Shown: positions 42,427-51,323, counted from the first letter of the stretch. The stretch is DNA of 64,000 nt from Halobacteriales archaeon QS_1_68_20 (GCA_003021085.1 PXRE01000014.1:1-64000); one strand, 5' to 3'. The notes: generated by a model not told the origin, from the letters alone. Program-made: numbers and translations.

Positions 42427-43050
42427 TTACAGACAGCACTGGCCCGATCCCGTCTCCTCACAGGAGCTGTCGGGCACCTCGATGCAACACTGGGACGAAC
42501 AGCAGTTCCACAGGCAGGGATAGCCACAACAGCTGCAGCCACAGCAGTAGTAGCAGGTACTGGTCGAGACGTCCTCGTCGATTGCGTCCCCGAGTGCGTC
42601 CCCTCGCCCCCAGGCGAAGTACCTGGTACGATCCTCGTCCGGGATGGCGGTGATCCGGAAGTCGGCGTCCCCGGCGTCGAGGTCGAGGTAGACGTGGATC
42701 GCGGGCGAGCGACCGTGCGGCGTGTCGACTGCGCTGATGACGGCGACGTCGTCGCTGGCACCGACGTCCAGGTCGACGGGGTGGCCGACGGCGACGTCCG
42801 CTATCGCCGCCTGCTCGAACGCGTCGGCGACGTCTTCGCCGAGCATGCTCTCGACGTCGTCCCGGTGGTCCGAGAGCACCTCGCTGGCGACGTCTGGATC
42901 GGCGTACCGGGTGACGGCGTCGTCGCTGACGGCGGCGTGGAAGGTCGCCGTGCGGTCGGCAGTGGCGATACCGGACGCACCGAGAGCTGCGGTACCGGCG
43001 GTGATACCCTTGAGGACGCGGCGTCGATCGATCCCGTCGTCTCGCGTCAT
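42427..43050 (-). CDS. Tat-exported protein with Cys-rich C-terminal peptide (halocin-like candidate)
   Basis: 207 residues from ATG 43050. Tat signal DRRRVLKGITAGTAALGASG, a hydrophilic middle domain (AVTPFH-like beta/alpha text, DVAVISAVDTPHGRSPAI), then a last 42 residues with 14 cysteines beginning CYYCCGCSCCGYPCLWNCC and ending GQCCL. The plan (Tat signal, spacer, Cys-dense C-terminal peptide) is that of the halocin C8 precursor, though no sequence identity is apparent. No immunity or transporter gene is adjacent. Other options: a metal-binding or disulfide-rich surface protein. Confidence 0.8.
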   Translation of the reverse strand: MTRDDGIDRRRVLKGITAGTAALGASGIATADRTATFHAAVSDDAVTRYADPDVASEVLSDHRDDVESMLGEDVADAFEQAAIADVAVGHPVDLDVGASDDVAVISAVDTPHGRSPAIHVYLDLDAGDADFRITAIPDEDRTRYFAWGRGDALGDAIDEDVSTSTCYYCCGCSCCGYPCLWNCCSSQCCIEVPDSSCEETGSGQCCL

Positions 43051-43221
43051 GTTGCAGAATTTATGTTATGTTCTAATTATAAATATTTTACTAGTCCGTC
43101 TGTATTCAGCGAGGGCTGGGCGTGACGGCCCGTCGGGGACCCGATGATGCGCCGGGGCCGGGACGTAGGAGCGTCGCGTGGAACCGGAGTCTTCCGTTAC
43201 GCTTATACTGAGATTCACCGA

Positions 43222-43239
43222 ATATTCCTGCAGGAATAT
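43222..43239. promoter_or_regulatory. 18-bp perfect palindrome upstream of the RHH gene
   Basis: ATATTCCTGCAGGAATAT, a perfect dyad 61 bases before ATG 43300 and just after a TATA-like CTTATACT at 43202. Placed at or after the transcription start, it fits an operator for the ribbon-helix-helix protein encoded immediately downstream. Confidence 0.65.
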
Positions 43240-43299
43240 CACGATGGTGCAGGAACGGTCCCGTCCGTCGAGCAAGCCCGGTCGAACAGCGTCACAGGT

Positions 43300-43476
43300 A
43301 TGCCGAAGATAAGCGTCGAAGTCCCGGAGGAGCTGCTCGCCGACCTCGACGACCACGTCGGCGACGACGGCAAGTTCGTCAACCGCAGTGAGGCCATCCG
43401 GGCGTCCATCCGGAAGACCCTGGACCTGCTGGACGACATCGACGAGCGCCACGGGAGGCTGGACGATGAGCGCTGA
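43300..43476 (+). CDS. Ribbon-helix-helix (CopG-like) regulator
   Basis: 58 residues. MPKISVEVPEELLADLDDHV provides the DNA-contacting strand and first helix; FVNRSEAIRASIRKTLDLLD gives the second helix with the NRSEAIR motif. The tail (DDIDERHGRLDDER) is acidic. It has no ligand domain. The queuosine-precursor transporter starts 45 bases later in the same direction, so they are likely co-transcribed, and the palindrome at 43222 is a good candidate operator. Confidence 0.9.
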   Translation: MPKISVEVPEELLADLDDHVGDDGKFVNRSEAIRASIRKTLDLLDDIDERHGRLDDER

Positions 43477-43521
43477 GACGCCGGTCCGACCGCCGAGCGC
43501 GACGGTCCGCGGAGGGAGCCG

Positions 43522-44235
43522 ATGAGCCGGAACACGCCCGTCGGCCGGACGGTCTTCGTCGCGCTGTTCGTCACGGCGCTGGTCACGGCCCAGGTGACCG
43601 CCTCGAAGGTGCTGGCGTTCGGGTTGCCCGTCGAGTTACCGATGGTGGGGGCCGCGCTGTTCGTGCCGGGCGGGGTGCTGGCGTACGCGGCCACCTTCTT
43701 CGCGTCGGACTGTTACGCGGAACTGTACGGCCGCCGCGAGGCCCAGTTGCTGGTCAACGTCGGCTTCGTGATGAACTTCGTCATGCTGGGGCTGGTGTGG
43801 TTCGCCATCGAAGCGCCGGTCGCGCCGGTCACCAACGTCCCGGCCGGGGAGTTCGAGGCGGTGCTGGGGAGTTCGACCAGTATCGTCGCCGGGAGTCTGC
43901 TGGCGTACCTGGTCAGCCAGAACTGGGACGTATACGTCTTCCACCGCATCCGCCAGTGGACCGACGGCCGGTACCTCTGGCTTCGTAACGTCGGGTCGAC
44001 GGCCTCCAGCCAGTTGATCGACACCGTCATCTTCGTCGCCGTCGCGTTCGCGTTCGCCCCGGCGCTCCTGCAGGGTGCGCCGCTCCCGGGCGTCGGCGAC
44101 CTCCTGCCGCTGGTCGTCGGCCAGTACGTCGTGAAGGTGCTGATCGCCGTCGGCGACACGCCGTTCGTCTACGCCGCCGTCCGCTACCTCCGGGAGACGG
44201 AGTTCGTCGCGCCGCGGCCGACCCGGGGCGACTGA
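43522..44235 (+). CDS. Queuosine/archaeosine precursor transporter (YhhQ/QPTR, DUF165)
   Basis: 237 residues, six or so helices. Family motifs: LVTAQVTASKVLAFGLPVEL, LAYAATFFASDCYAELYGRR, SYLVSQNWDVYVFHRIRQWT-like text and GSTASSQLIDTVIFVAVAFA with VVGQYVVKVLIAVGDTPFVY. Imports deazapurine precursors such as preQ0 for tRNA modification. In archaea preQ0 leads to archaeosine. Pairing with an RHH regulator suggests that precursor uptake is regulated. Confidence 0.93.
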   Translation: MSRNTPVGRTVFVALFVTALVTAQVTASKVLAFGLPVELPMVGAALFVPGGVLAYAATFFASDCYAELYGRREAQLLVNVGFVMNFVMLGLVWFAIEAPVAPVTNVPAGEFEAVLGSSTSIVAGSLLAYLVSQNWDVYVFHRIRQWTDGRYLWLRNVGSTASSQLIDTVIFVAVAFAFAPALLQGAPLPGVGDLLPLVVGQYVVKVLIAVGDTPFVYAAVRYLRETEFVAPRPTRGD

Positions 44236-44268
44236 ACACGGCTCAGCCGGCGAACCGGTCCGCGTCGC

Positions 44269-45855
44269 TCAGACGGTCTCCGGTCCGTCGGTCGGCGGGC
44301 CGCTCCCGGGTTCGTCGACGCCGGTGAACTCGAAGCGCGCCCCGTCGTCGCCCTCGGCGACGCGGTGGCGCCACCCGTGGGCCTCTGCGACCTCCGAGAC
44401 GATGGACAGTCCAAAGCCCGTGCCGTCCTCGGAGTTGGTGTACCCCATCTCGAAGACCTCGTCGCGCTCGTCGTCGGGGATGCCCGGCCCGTCGTCCTCG
44501 ACGAAGAAGCCGACGGAGCCCCCGTCCTCGGTCAGCGGCCCCACGCGCACCTCGTCGGCGTCGGCGTGGTCCCTGGCGTTCCGGAAGAGGTTCTCCAGCA
44601 TCCGCGCGAGTCGGCCGTAGTCGGCCTCGACGGTGGCGTCCTCGACGACCTCCAGCGAGGCGTCGCCGGTGTCGACGTTCCCCCAGGCCTCGATGGCGGC
44701 CCGTTGGAGGTCGACCGGGTCCGTCTCGCCGATGGTGCCGCCCTGGCGGGCGAGTTCGAGCACGTCCTCGACGATGGTCTCCATGCGGTCGAGCGACGAG
44801 AGGGCCTCCGTCACTGCGGGTTCGTCCTCGACGGTTTCGAGGTACCCCCTGGCGACCGTCAGCGGGTTCCGCAGGTCGTGGCTGACGACGGAGGCGAACT
44901 CCTCCAGGCGCTCGTTCTGGCGGCGGAGTTCCCGCTCGCGCAGGCGCATCTGGCGGCGCAGCGCCACCGCGTTCATCGCGTAGGCGATGTTCTCGCCGAG
45001 TTCCGAGAGGACGCGACGCTCCTGCACGTCGAAGGCCCCGTGCCGGTCCGCGTAGACGACCAGGACCCCGTACACCCGGTCCTCGTAGACGGCGGGGACG
45101 GCCGCGACGGCCTCGAACGACCGGTCCAGCGCCGCCTCCCAGACGCCGCCGCGGTCCTCGACGTCACGGACGACGACGACCGAGCGGTCCCTGGCGGCCC
45201 GCCGGACCGGTTCGGTGAACGCCGTGCCCTCGTCGACGCTGATCGCCCCGCGGCCCTCGACAGCGCTGCCGTCGACGCCCAGCGCCCGCAACGAGATGCC
45301 GTCCTCGCCGACGTAGGCGATCCAGGCGAACGTGTACTGCTCCGAGCGCACGAGGCGCTCGCAGACAGTCTCCTCGATGACCTCCCTGCTGTCGGCCCGG
45401 ACCAGGGCCTGGTTGACGTCCCGGATGACCTCGTTCGTGCGGGCCTGCTGTTCCGCCCGGCGGACGGCCTGCCGTCGCGCGACGGCGTTCCGGACCCGGC
45501 CGACGAGGTGATCGTAGGCGTCCTCGCCGGATCCAAGCGGGACGTGGTCCGCGATGCCGGCCGCGACGGCCTCCTCGGCGACCTGGCCCTCGTCCCCGAA
45601 CAGGACCGTCGGGAGGTCGCCGGCCGCGTCCCGGATCGACCGGAGGACGTCGACGCCGTCGACGCGCTCGCCCCCGTCGGCGACCTCCGTGTCGCTGACC
45701 ACGCAGTCGAAGGTGCCGTCTGCCAGCGCCGCACGGGCGCCCTCAAGGTCGTCGACCGCCTCGACGTCGACGCCCGCGTCGGCGATCCGCTCGGCGACCT
45801 CCTCGCCCCGCGTGCCGGTGACGACGATGACCTGCGGCCTGTCGCTCATTGCCAT
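44269..45855 (-). CDS. Sensor histidine kinase with receiver-like and GAF domains
   Basis: 528 residues from ATG 45855 (a second ATG at 45849). Receiver-like N-terminus (FDCVVSDTEVADGG with an Asp in the phosphoacceptor place), a linker ARTNEVIRDVNQALVRADSR, a GAF domain (EQYTFAWIAYVGEDGISLRA ... VYGVLVVYADRHGAFDVQE), then the H-box FASVVSHDLRNPLTVARGYL, N-box ENLFRNARDHADADEV, DDGPGIPDDE and GTGFGLSIVSEVAEA. A typical haloarchaeal soluble kinase with unknown signal and no adjacent regulator. TATA near 45870 supports a leaderless mRNA. Confidence 0.92.
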   Translation of the reverse strand: MAMSDRPQVIVVTGTRGEEVAERIADAGVDVEAVDDLEGARAALADGTFDCVVSDTEVADGGERVDGVDVLRSIRDAAGDLPTVLFGDEGQVAEEAVAAGIADHVPLGSGEDAYDHLVGRVRNAVARRQAVRRAEQQARTNEVIRDVNQALVRADSREVIEETVCERLVRSEQYTFAWIAYVGEDGISLRALGVDGSAVEGRGAISVDEGTAFTEPVRRAARDRSVVVVRDVEDRGGVWEAALDRSFEAVAAVPAVYEDRVYGVLVVYADRHGAFDVQERRVLSELGENIAYAMNAVALRRQMRLRERELRRQNERLEEFASVVSHDLRNPLTVARGYLETVEDEPAVTEALSSLDRMETIVEDVLELARQGGTIGETDPVDLQRAAIEAWGNVDTGDASLEVVEDATVEADYGRLARMLENLFRNARDHADADEVRVGPLTEDGGSVGFFVEDDGPGIPDDERDEVFEMGYTNSEDGTGFGLSIVSEVAEAHGWRHRVAEGDDGARFEFTGVDEPGSGPPTDGPETV

Positions 45856-45886
45856 TTTATTCGGTTGGGGTATCGTTTATACTTGA

Positions 45887-46660
45887 TCAATCGCACCGTT
45901 CGGCGAACGCGTACCGCGGCTTCACGGCCTCGATGCGGACCTCGACCTCGTCTCCCGATTCGGCGTCCGGCACGAACACGGTGAAGCCCTCGACCTCGGC
46001 GATGCCGTCGCCCTCGTCGCCGACGGCCTCGACCGCCACCGTCAACTCCTCGCCCACTTCGACCGGTGCCGTCAGGAACCCCTTGCCGACGAGGTACAGT
46101 TCCGAGGACTCCTCACGGGTGGCGTCCGGCTGCATCCGGCGGACGTACTCGAAGGACTCCTCCACGTCCGCGGCCAGGTCGTCGACGTCCGGCCCCTCGA
46201 ACACCTTCACCGCGAAGTCCCCGCCGGGACCGAGTAGCGCCTCGGCGGTCTCGAAGGCCTGCCGGGCCAGGTGGACCGACCGGGCGTGATCGAGGTTGTA
46301 CTCGCCGGTCACGTTCGGCGCCATGTCCGAGAGGACGGCGTCGGCCCGGCCGGCGACCTCGATCACCTCCTCGCGGGTCGACTCCTCGGTCACGTCGCCC
46401 CGGACGTACTCGACGTCGGCACCGTGGGTCGCTTCGAGGGGGTCGATCCGCTGGCGGTCGACGCCGACGACGGTCCCGCCCTCGCCGACGGCCTCGGCGG
46501 CGACCTGGAGCCACCCGCCAGGCGCCGCCCCGAGGTCGACCACTGCGTCGCCCCGCGAGAGCAGGTTCTCGGCGTCGTCGAGTTGCTTGAGTTTGTACGC
46601 CGACCGGGCGCGGTACCCCTCCTGTTTGGCCTTGTTGTAGTAGAAGTCCTTTCCTGACAT
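45887..46660 (-). CDS. rlmE: 23S rRNA 2'-O-ribose methyltransferase RlmE (RrmJ/FtsJ) with TRAM domain
   Basis: 257 residues. Starts GKDFYYNKAKQEGYRARSAY with the catalytic Lys; SAM-binding VVDLGAAPGGWLQVAAEAVG; catalytic Asp in VLSDMAPNVTGEYNLDH; Lys in DFAVKVFEGPD. The last 60 residues (GEELTVAVEAVGDEGDGIAE, FVPDAESGDEVEVRIEAV) are a TRAM RNA-binding domain, normal in haloarchaeal RlmE. Methylates U2552-equivalent ribose in 23S rRNA. Confidence 0.95.
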   Translation of the reverse strand: MSGKDFYYNKAKQEGYRARSAYKLKQLDDAENLLSRGDAVVDLGAAPGGWLQVAAEAVGEGGTVVGVDRQRIDPLEATHGADVEYVRGDVTEESTREEVIEVAGRADAVLSDMAPNVTGEYNLDHARSVHLARQAFETAEALLGPGGDFAVKVFEGPDVDDLAADVEESFEYVRRMQPDATREESSELYLVGKGFLTAPVEVGEELTVAVEAVGDEGDGIAEVEGFTVFVPDAESGDEVEVRIEAVKPRYAFAERCD

Positions 46661-46780
46661 AGTCTCCTCCGGACGCCACCACCGCGTCTACCGCCCGTAA
46701 ACGGCACTCACGGAAAAGCGTCCCGAACCGGTAAACGGCCCGGGCAAAACGCCCTTTTGTTTCCCACAGGTAGTGGGAAC

Positions 46781-46963
46781 ATGGTCACGGTGGACTCGAA
46801 GGGCCGGATCGTGCTGCCGAAAGAGGTGCGTGAACGCCTCGGAATCGACCCCGGGACCGAGGTCGAAGTCCACGAGGAGGACGGTCGAGCGGTCGTCGAA
46901 CCCGAGGTCGAATCGATGCCGTCGTCCCGTATCCCGCGCTCTTTGGCGCGCACGTCGTCCTGA
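46781..46963 (+). pseudogene. Truncated AbrB/VapB-type antitoxin
   Basis: 60 codons from ATG 46781. MVTVDSKGRIVLPKEVRERL and GIDPGTEVEVHEEDGRAVVE form the AbrB-type swapped-hairpin DNA-binding part. After VEPEVES the sequence turns to unrelated text (PSSRIPRSLARTSS) where the acidic toxin-binding tail should be. In another frame from 46915 the same bases encode the toxin, so a deletion has joined the antitoxin to the middle of the toxin gene. Confidence 0.7.
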
Positions 46964-47261
46964 CGAACTACTACGGGTTCTCGAGCGCCGATGCGTCTCG
47001 GCTCATGCGAAACCTCTCGAATTCGAGCCGGATTCACTGGACGGTCGGATGCCGGAATCGGTCGTCGAAGAGGCGTTCGCCCGGTCTACGACGGCGAACA
47101 TCGACGGCTGGGACGGCTACTACGCGCAGGTCGCCATCGAAGAAGGTGTGGAGACGATCCTGACCCTGGACGACGACTTCGAGGACGTCGACGGGATCAC
47201 GGCCGAGGTCGTCCTCTCGCCAGCGGAGTTCGCCACGCTGAACGAGTACGTGAATAGCTGA
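46915..47261 (+). pseudogene. Broken PIN-type toxin gene (VapC-like)
   Basis: From 46915 one frame reads VVPYPALFGAHVVLTNYYGF and SSADASRLMRNL; then the C-terminal part continues in a different frame as FEPDSLDGRMPESVVEEAFA, GWDGYYAQVAIEEGVETIL, LTLDDDFEDVDG and FATLNEYVNS. The metal-binding N-terminal Asp region is missing and there is at least one frameshift near 47020. With the truncated antitoxin it forms a dead toxin-antitoxin locus. Confidence 0.7.
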
Positions 47262-47363
47262 AACGAACGTGGGAAGTGCGGTCGTCGCGCTACCGCCCCG
47301 ACCGGGACCCCGCCCGCGAATGTGTGCCTTTTTAATGGAAGCGGGCGTAGCCCGGTCCAACGT

Positions 47364-48107
47364 ATGTTCAAGGCGATCGTCAACGCGGAGACGCTCGGGG
47401 CGGCCCTGGACGCCGTGGGCGTTCTGGTGGACGAGTGCAAGGTCCACCTGGAGGAAGAGGGGTTGCGCATCCGTGCGGTGGACCCGGCGAACGTCGGGAT
47501 GGTCGACATGGAACTCGACGCCTCGGCGTTCGAGTCCTACGAGGCAGACGGCGAACTGGTGGGGGTCAACCTCGCCCGGCTAGAGGACATCGCCAGCATG
47601 GCCGACTCCGGGCAACTCGTCCAGATGGAACTCGACGAGGAGACCCGCAAGCTCCACATCCAGATCGACGGCCTGGAGTACACCCTCGCGCTGATCGACC
47701 CCGACAGCATCCGCGAGGAACCGGACATCCCCGACCTGGACCTGCCCGCCGAGATCGTCCTCGAGGGCCGGAACATCGACCGCGCGGTCACCGCGGCCGA
47801 CATGGTGAGCGACCACATCGCGCTGGGCGTCGACGAGACCGACGAACTGTTCTACGTCGACGCCGAGGGCGACACCGACGACGTCCACTTCGAACTCGGC
47901 CAGGAGGACCTCATCTCGCTGACCCCCGGGCCCGCCCACTCGCTGTTCTCGCTGGACTACCTCAAGGACATGAACAAGGCCATCCCGAAGGACACCGAGG
48001 TCACAGTCGAACTCGGCGAGGAGTTCCCCGTCAAGATGCACTTCGAGATCGCCGAGGGCCAGGGCCACGTGACGTTCATGCTCGCGCCGCGCATCCAGAG
48101 CCAGTAA
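47364..48107 (+). CDS. pcn: DNA polymerase sliding clamp PCNA
   Basis: 247 residues from ATG 47364. Two-domain clamp subunit: [37 protein letters not shown], the interdomain linker around [20 protein letters not shown], and the C-terminal [17 protein letters not shown] with [20 protein letters not shown]. It forms a trimeric ring giving processivity to replication polymerases and recruiting PIP-box proteins. TTTTTAAT near 47329 is the likely TATA box. priL lies 3.3 kb downstream. Confidence 0.97.
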   Translation: MFKAIVNAETLGAALDAVGVLVDECKVHLEEEGLRIRAVDPANVGMVDMELDASAFESYEADGELVGVNLARLEDIASMADSGQLVQMELDEETRKLHIQIDGLEYTLALIDPDSIREEPDIPDLDLPAEIVLEGRNIDRAVTAADMVSDHIALGVDETDELFYVDAEGDTDDVHFELGQEDLISLTPGPAHSLFSLDYLKDMNKAIPKDTEVTVELGEEFPVKMHFEIAEGQGHVTFMLAPRIQSQ

Positions 48108-48234
48108 CGCCGACACTCCTCGTTCTCGACGCGCGAACGCGAAGTCACCGGTCGTTCGACGGTCCCCGACCAGTGCGCCAGAGGGCGTTCTCCAGGCCTC
48201 AAAATACTCGGAGCCACGCTCGAACGTAACGGCC

Positions 48235-49539
48235 ATGCCACCGACCAGGCGGCGGGCGCTCGCGGTCGCGGCGGCGTTGCTCCCCGGGGCGCTGGCGGGG
48301 TGTCTGGCCGACGAGGAACGGCAGGCCACGGTCACGACGTTCGAGGACCCGGAGCGGGTGACGGCGACCGAGGGCGGACTGGATCGACTCGTCGAGGCCA
48401 ACACGGCGTTCGCGCTGGACCTCTACCGTCGGTTCGCGGACCGAAACGAGGGCAACCTGTTCGCGTCGCCGTACAGCGTCTCCGTCGCGCTGGCGATGGC
48501 GTGGGCGGGCGCCGACGGCGAGACGCGTACCGAGATGGCCGAAACGCTGGGGTTCACCTTCGACGACGAGACGGTCCACCGGGCGTTCGCGGAACTGTGG
48601 CACGAACTCGACGCCCGGTCGGACGTCGACGTCGACCGGAACACCGGCGAGAACCAGGCGTTCGAACTGAACGTGGCCAACGCGCTCTGGGGCCACGAGG
48701 AGTTCCCCTTCAGCGACGAGTACCTGGAGACCCTGAGGACCTACTACGCGGGCGGCGTCCACGAGGTCGACTTCGTCGACGACCCGGGAGCGGCCAGGGA
48801 CCTGATCAACGCCTGGGTAGCAGACCGGACCGGCGGTCACATCGAGGAACTGCTGCCGCGTGGGTCGGTGAACGCGAACACGCGGGTTGTGCTGACCAAC
48901 GCCATCTACTTCCTGGCGAGCTGGTACCACCCTTTCCCAGCGGACGACACCGAACCCCGGCGGTTCGAGAACCTCGAAGGGACCACCACGACCGTGCCGA
49001 CGATGCGCCAGAGCGCGGAGTTCCCCTACACGGAGGTCGACGGCCACCAGGTCGTGGAGTTGCCCTACGTCGGCCAGGACGTTGCGATGCTCGTGGTCGT
49101 CCCCGAGTCCGGAGCCTTCGAGGGATTCGAGCGGTCGCTGGATACCGCGCGGTTGACCGAACTGGTCGAGGGCCTCCGGCGCCGCGACGGAGACGTGACG
49201 CTGCCGAAGTTCGAGGTCGAGTCGACCCTGGCGGCGTCGGAGGCACTGCAGGCGCTGGGGATGGAGCGAGCCTTCGACGGACGGGCCGACTTCGGAGGTA
49301 TGGTCGACGGCGAGAACCCGGGCCTCTCCATCGACGAGGTCTACCACCAGTCGTTCGTCTCCGTGGACGAACGGGGGACCGAGGCGGCTGCGGCGACGGG
49401 GGTGCCGATGCCCGTCGACGGCCCGGAGAACCCGTTCGAACTCGTCGTCGACCGGCCGTTCCTGTTCGCCATCAGGGACCGCCCCACGGGAACGGTCCTG
49501 TTTCTCGGCCGGGTCGTCGACGCCGGGGCGTTCGGGTGA
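48235..49539 (+). CDS. Lipoprotein serpin (serine protease inhibitor)
   Basis: 434 residues. MPPTRRRALAVAAALLPGAL with lipobox LAGC predicts membrane anchoring outside. Serpin fold: FALDLYRRFADRNEGNLFAS and PYSVSVALAMAWAGADGETR, FELNVANALWGHEEFPF, INAWVADRTGGHIEELLP, VLTNAIYFLASWYHPF, LPKFEVESTLAASEALQALG. Reactive-loop hinge GTEAAAATG near 381-389 keeps the small residues needed for loop insertion, followed by FELVVDRPFLFAIRDRPTG. An inhibitor is therefore likely. Serpins are found in a minority of archaea; the target protease is unknown. Confidence 0.93.
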   Translation: MPPTRRRALAVAAALLPGALAGCLADEERQATVTTFEDPERVTATEGGLDRLVEANTAFALDLYRRFADRNEGNLFASPYSVSVALAMAWAGADGETRTEMAETLGFTFDDETVHRAFAELWHELDARSDVDVDRNTGENQAFELNVANALWGHEEFPFSDEYLETLRTYYAGGVHEVDFVDDPGAARDLINAWVADRTGGHIEELLPRGSVNANTRVVLTNAIYFLASWYHPFPADDTEPRRFENLEGTTTTVPTMRQSAEFPYTEVDGHQVVELPYVGQDVAMLVVVPESGAFEGFERSLDTARLTELVEGLRRRDGDVTLPKFEVESTLAASEALQALGMERAFDGRADFGGMVDGENPGLSIDEVYHQSFVSVDERGTEAAAATGVPMPVDGPENPFELVVDRPFLFAIRDRPTGTVLFLGRVVDAGAFG

Positions 49540-49581
49540 GCGGCCCGCCCGCAGTGGGAAAGCCGACCTCCGACCCGGCGA

Positions 49582-50169
49582 TCACACGTTCCGGTCGATG
49601 ACCGCCTTCGCCGCCTTCGCCTTCTCCTTCCAGCCGTAGCCCTCCTCGTAGACGTGGCGTTTGCTCTCCAGCAGTTCCTCGGGCGTGGACTCCTCGAAGC
49701 CGCCCCGCGCCCAGGTGCCGGACTCCTTCAGCCAGTCGACGACCAGCCGTTTGGTCTCGGGCCAGGTGAACCCGACCATCTCGTAGAACGCGACCATGGC
49801 GAACACGGAGTTGTCGTGGGCGCCCGGGACGCTACCTTTCTCGTAGATGGTCCGGAGTGGTTCGTAGGTCGGCTCCCGCAGTCGCTCCTTGCGCTCCTCG
49901 GGGGGGACGACCACCAGCAGGCCCGCCTCGTTCTCCTTGACGCGGTGGTCTTCCCGCAGTCGCGCCAGGGCGGCACGGTGGAGGGGACTCCAGCGCTCGA
50001 CCGCCTCGTGGAGGTCGGACTCGGACATTGGCTCGCAGGACAGCGGCGCCAGCACCTCCACGTAGGCGCGTTCGATCGCCGCGCGCCGCCGGTCGGTGAA
50101 CTCACAGCCCGGTTCGTGGAGGTTGTTCCTGCTCCGGCAGTCCGGACACGGGTAGCCGAAGTGTACCAC
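49582..50169 (-). CDS. Conserved zinc-ribbon protein of haloarchaea
   Basis: 195 residues. N-terminal PCPDCRSRNNLHEPGCEF contains three cysteines and a His that could bind zinc. Then a helical region: RAAIERAYVEVLAPLSCEPM, DLHEAVERWSPLHRAALARL and VPPEERKERLREPTYEPL. The end (WPETKRLVVDWLKESGTWAR, then EGYGWKEKAKAAKAVIDR) is helical and basic. The family is conserved in haloarchaea, with no function known to me. Converges on the serpin. Confidence 0.8.
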   Translation of the reverse strand: MVHFGYPCPDCRSRNNLHEPGCEFTDRRRAAIERAYVEVLAPLSCEPMSESDLHEAVERWSPLHRAALARLREDHRVKENEAGLLVVVPPEERKERLREPTYEPLRTIYEKGSVPGAHDNSVFAMVAFYEMVGFTWPETKRLVVDWLKESGTWARGGFEESTPEELLESKRHVYEEGYGWKEKAKAAKAVIDRNV

Positions 50170-50300
50170 GGGGGGGAGTAACCCCGCCTTACTACTTAGA
50201 ACTCGTGGTCCCCGTCCGCGCCCCGCCGGACGAGACGAAGCGGCCGTCCAGGTCTCCGGGATACGCCCACCTTTAGGTGCTGGGTGTCGAACCGCCGCGT

Positions 50301-51323
50301 ATGGACGCGACGAGCGACCTGGAGGACGCCCTGGCCGCGGCCAAGGAGTTCCTGCTGCCGTTCGAGTGGGGACGGTGGTGGCGACTGGCCCTCGTGGCGC
50401 TGTTTCTCAGCAGCGGGACCGCCCTGAACCCGCCCTCGATCCAGACCGGCCTCCCGTCGGGCGTCGGCGGTGGCGCCCCGGTCGAACCAGGGTCGCCGGA
50501 CGGCCCTGCCATCCCGGGTGGTGCCGGGGACGTCATCGACGCCCTCCCCGCGGACCTGATCGCGCTGGCCATCGCGCTCGTCATCGTCGCAACCGCGCTC
50601 GGCGTCGTCCTCGCGGCGGTCGGTGCGATCATGGAGTTCGTCCTGATCGAGTCGCTGCGGCAGGAGACCGTCTCGATCCGGCGGTACGTCTCCCGGCGGT
50701 GGCGACAGGGACTTCGCCTGTTCGGCTTCAACGTCGTCCTCGGCGTCGTCGCGGCGCTGGTCGTCGGCACGCTGATCGCGGTCGCGCTCGCGCCGGTGGT
50801 GCTACTGGACTCGCTGGCGCTGACGGCCGTCGCGCTGGTGGCTGTCGTCCCCGCTGTCCTCGTGGCCGGCGTCCTCGCGGCCGCCGCCTTCGGGTTCACC
50901 TCGGCGTTCGTCGTCCCGGCGATGGTGCTGGAGGACTGCGGCGTCCTGGCGGGGTGGCGGCGGTTCCTGCCCGTCCTGCGGCGGGAGTACAAGGAGTACG
51001 TCGCGTTCGCGTTGGTGTACGTCGCCCTGCTGATCATCGTCGGCATCGTGACCGGCGTCGCGGTCGGGATCGGTGCGATCCTCCTGGTCATCCCGTTCGG
51101 CGTCGTCGCGCTGATCGCCGTCTCACTGCTCGGCACGGCCAGCACCGCCGGCATCGCCCTCCTGGTCGTGGTGGGGGTGCTGTGGTTGCTCTCGGTGATC
51201 GCCCTGTTCGCGTTCGTGCAGGTGCCGGTGGTCACGTTCCTGCGGTACTACTCGTTGTTCCTGCTGGGGGACACCGAGGAGTCGCTGGACCTGATCCCCG
51301 AGCGGCGTGCGGCCGTCAGGTAA
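50301..51323 (+). CDS. Polytopic membrane protein (DUF7544-like)
   Basis: 340 residues from ATG 50301. The first 50 residues include AAKEFLLPFEWGRWWRLALV; then several helices: LIALAIALVIVATALGVVL, LRLFGFNVVLGVVAALVVGT, LTAVALVAVVPAVLVAGVLA, YVALLIIVGIVTGVAVGIG, and GIALLVVVGVLWLLSVIALF. Between are RREYKEYVAFA and short loops. Similar proteins are widespread in haloarchaea without function. The gap to priL is 75 bases. Confidence 0.78.
   Translation: MDATSDLEDALAAAKEFLLPFEWGRWWRLALVALFLSSGTALNPPSIQTGLPSGVGGGAPVEPGSPDGPAIPGGAGDVIDALPADLIALAIALVIVATALGVVLAAVGAIMEFVLIESLRQETVSIRRYVSRRWRQGLRLFGFNVVLGVVAALVVGTLIAVALAPVVLLDSLALTAVALVAVVPAVLVAGVLAAAAFGFTSAFVVPAMVLEDCGVLAGWRRFLPVLRREYKEYVAFALVYVALLIIVGIVTGVAVGIGAILLVIPFGVVALIAVSLLGTASTAGIALLVVVGVLWLLSVIALFAFVQVPVVTFLRYYSLFLLGDTEESLDLIPERRAAVR

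Noticed and set aside
42427-43050. Direct homologue of halocin C8
   Set aside because: Plan is similar but the cysteine spacing and sequence differ; kept only as a candidate.
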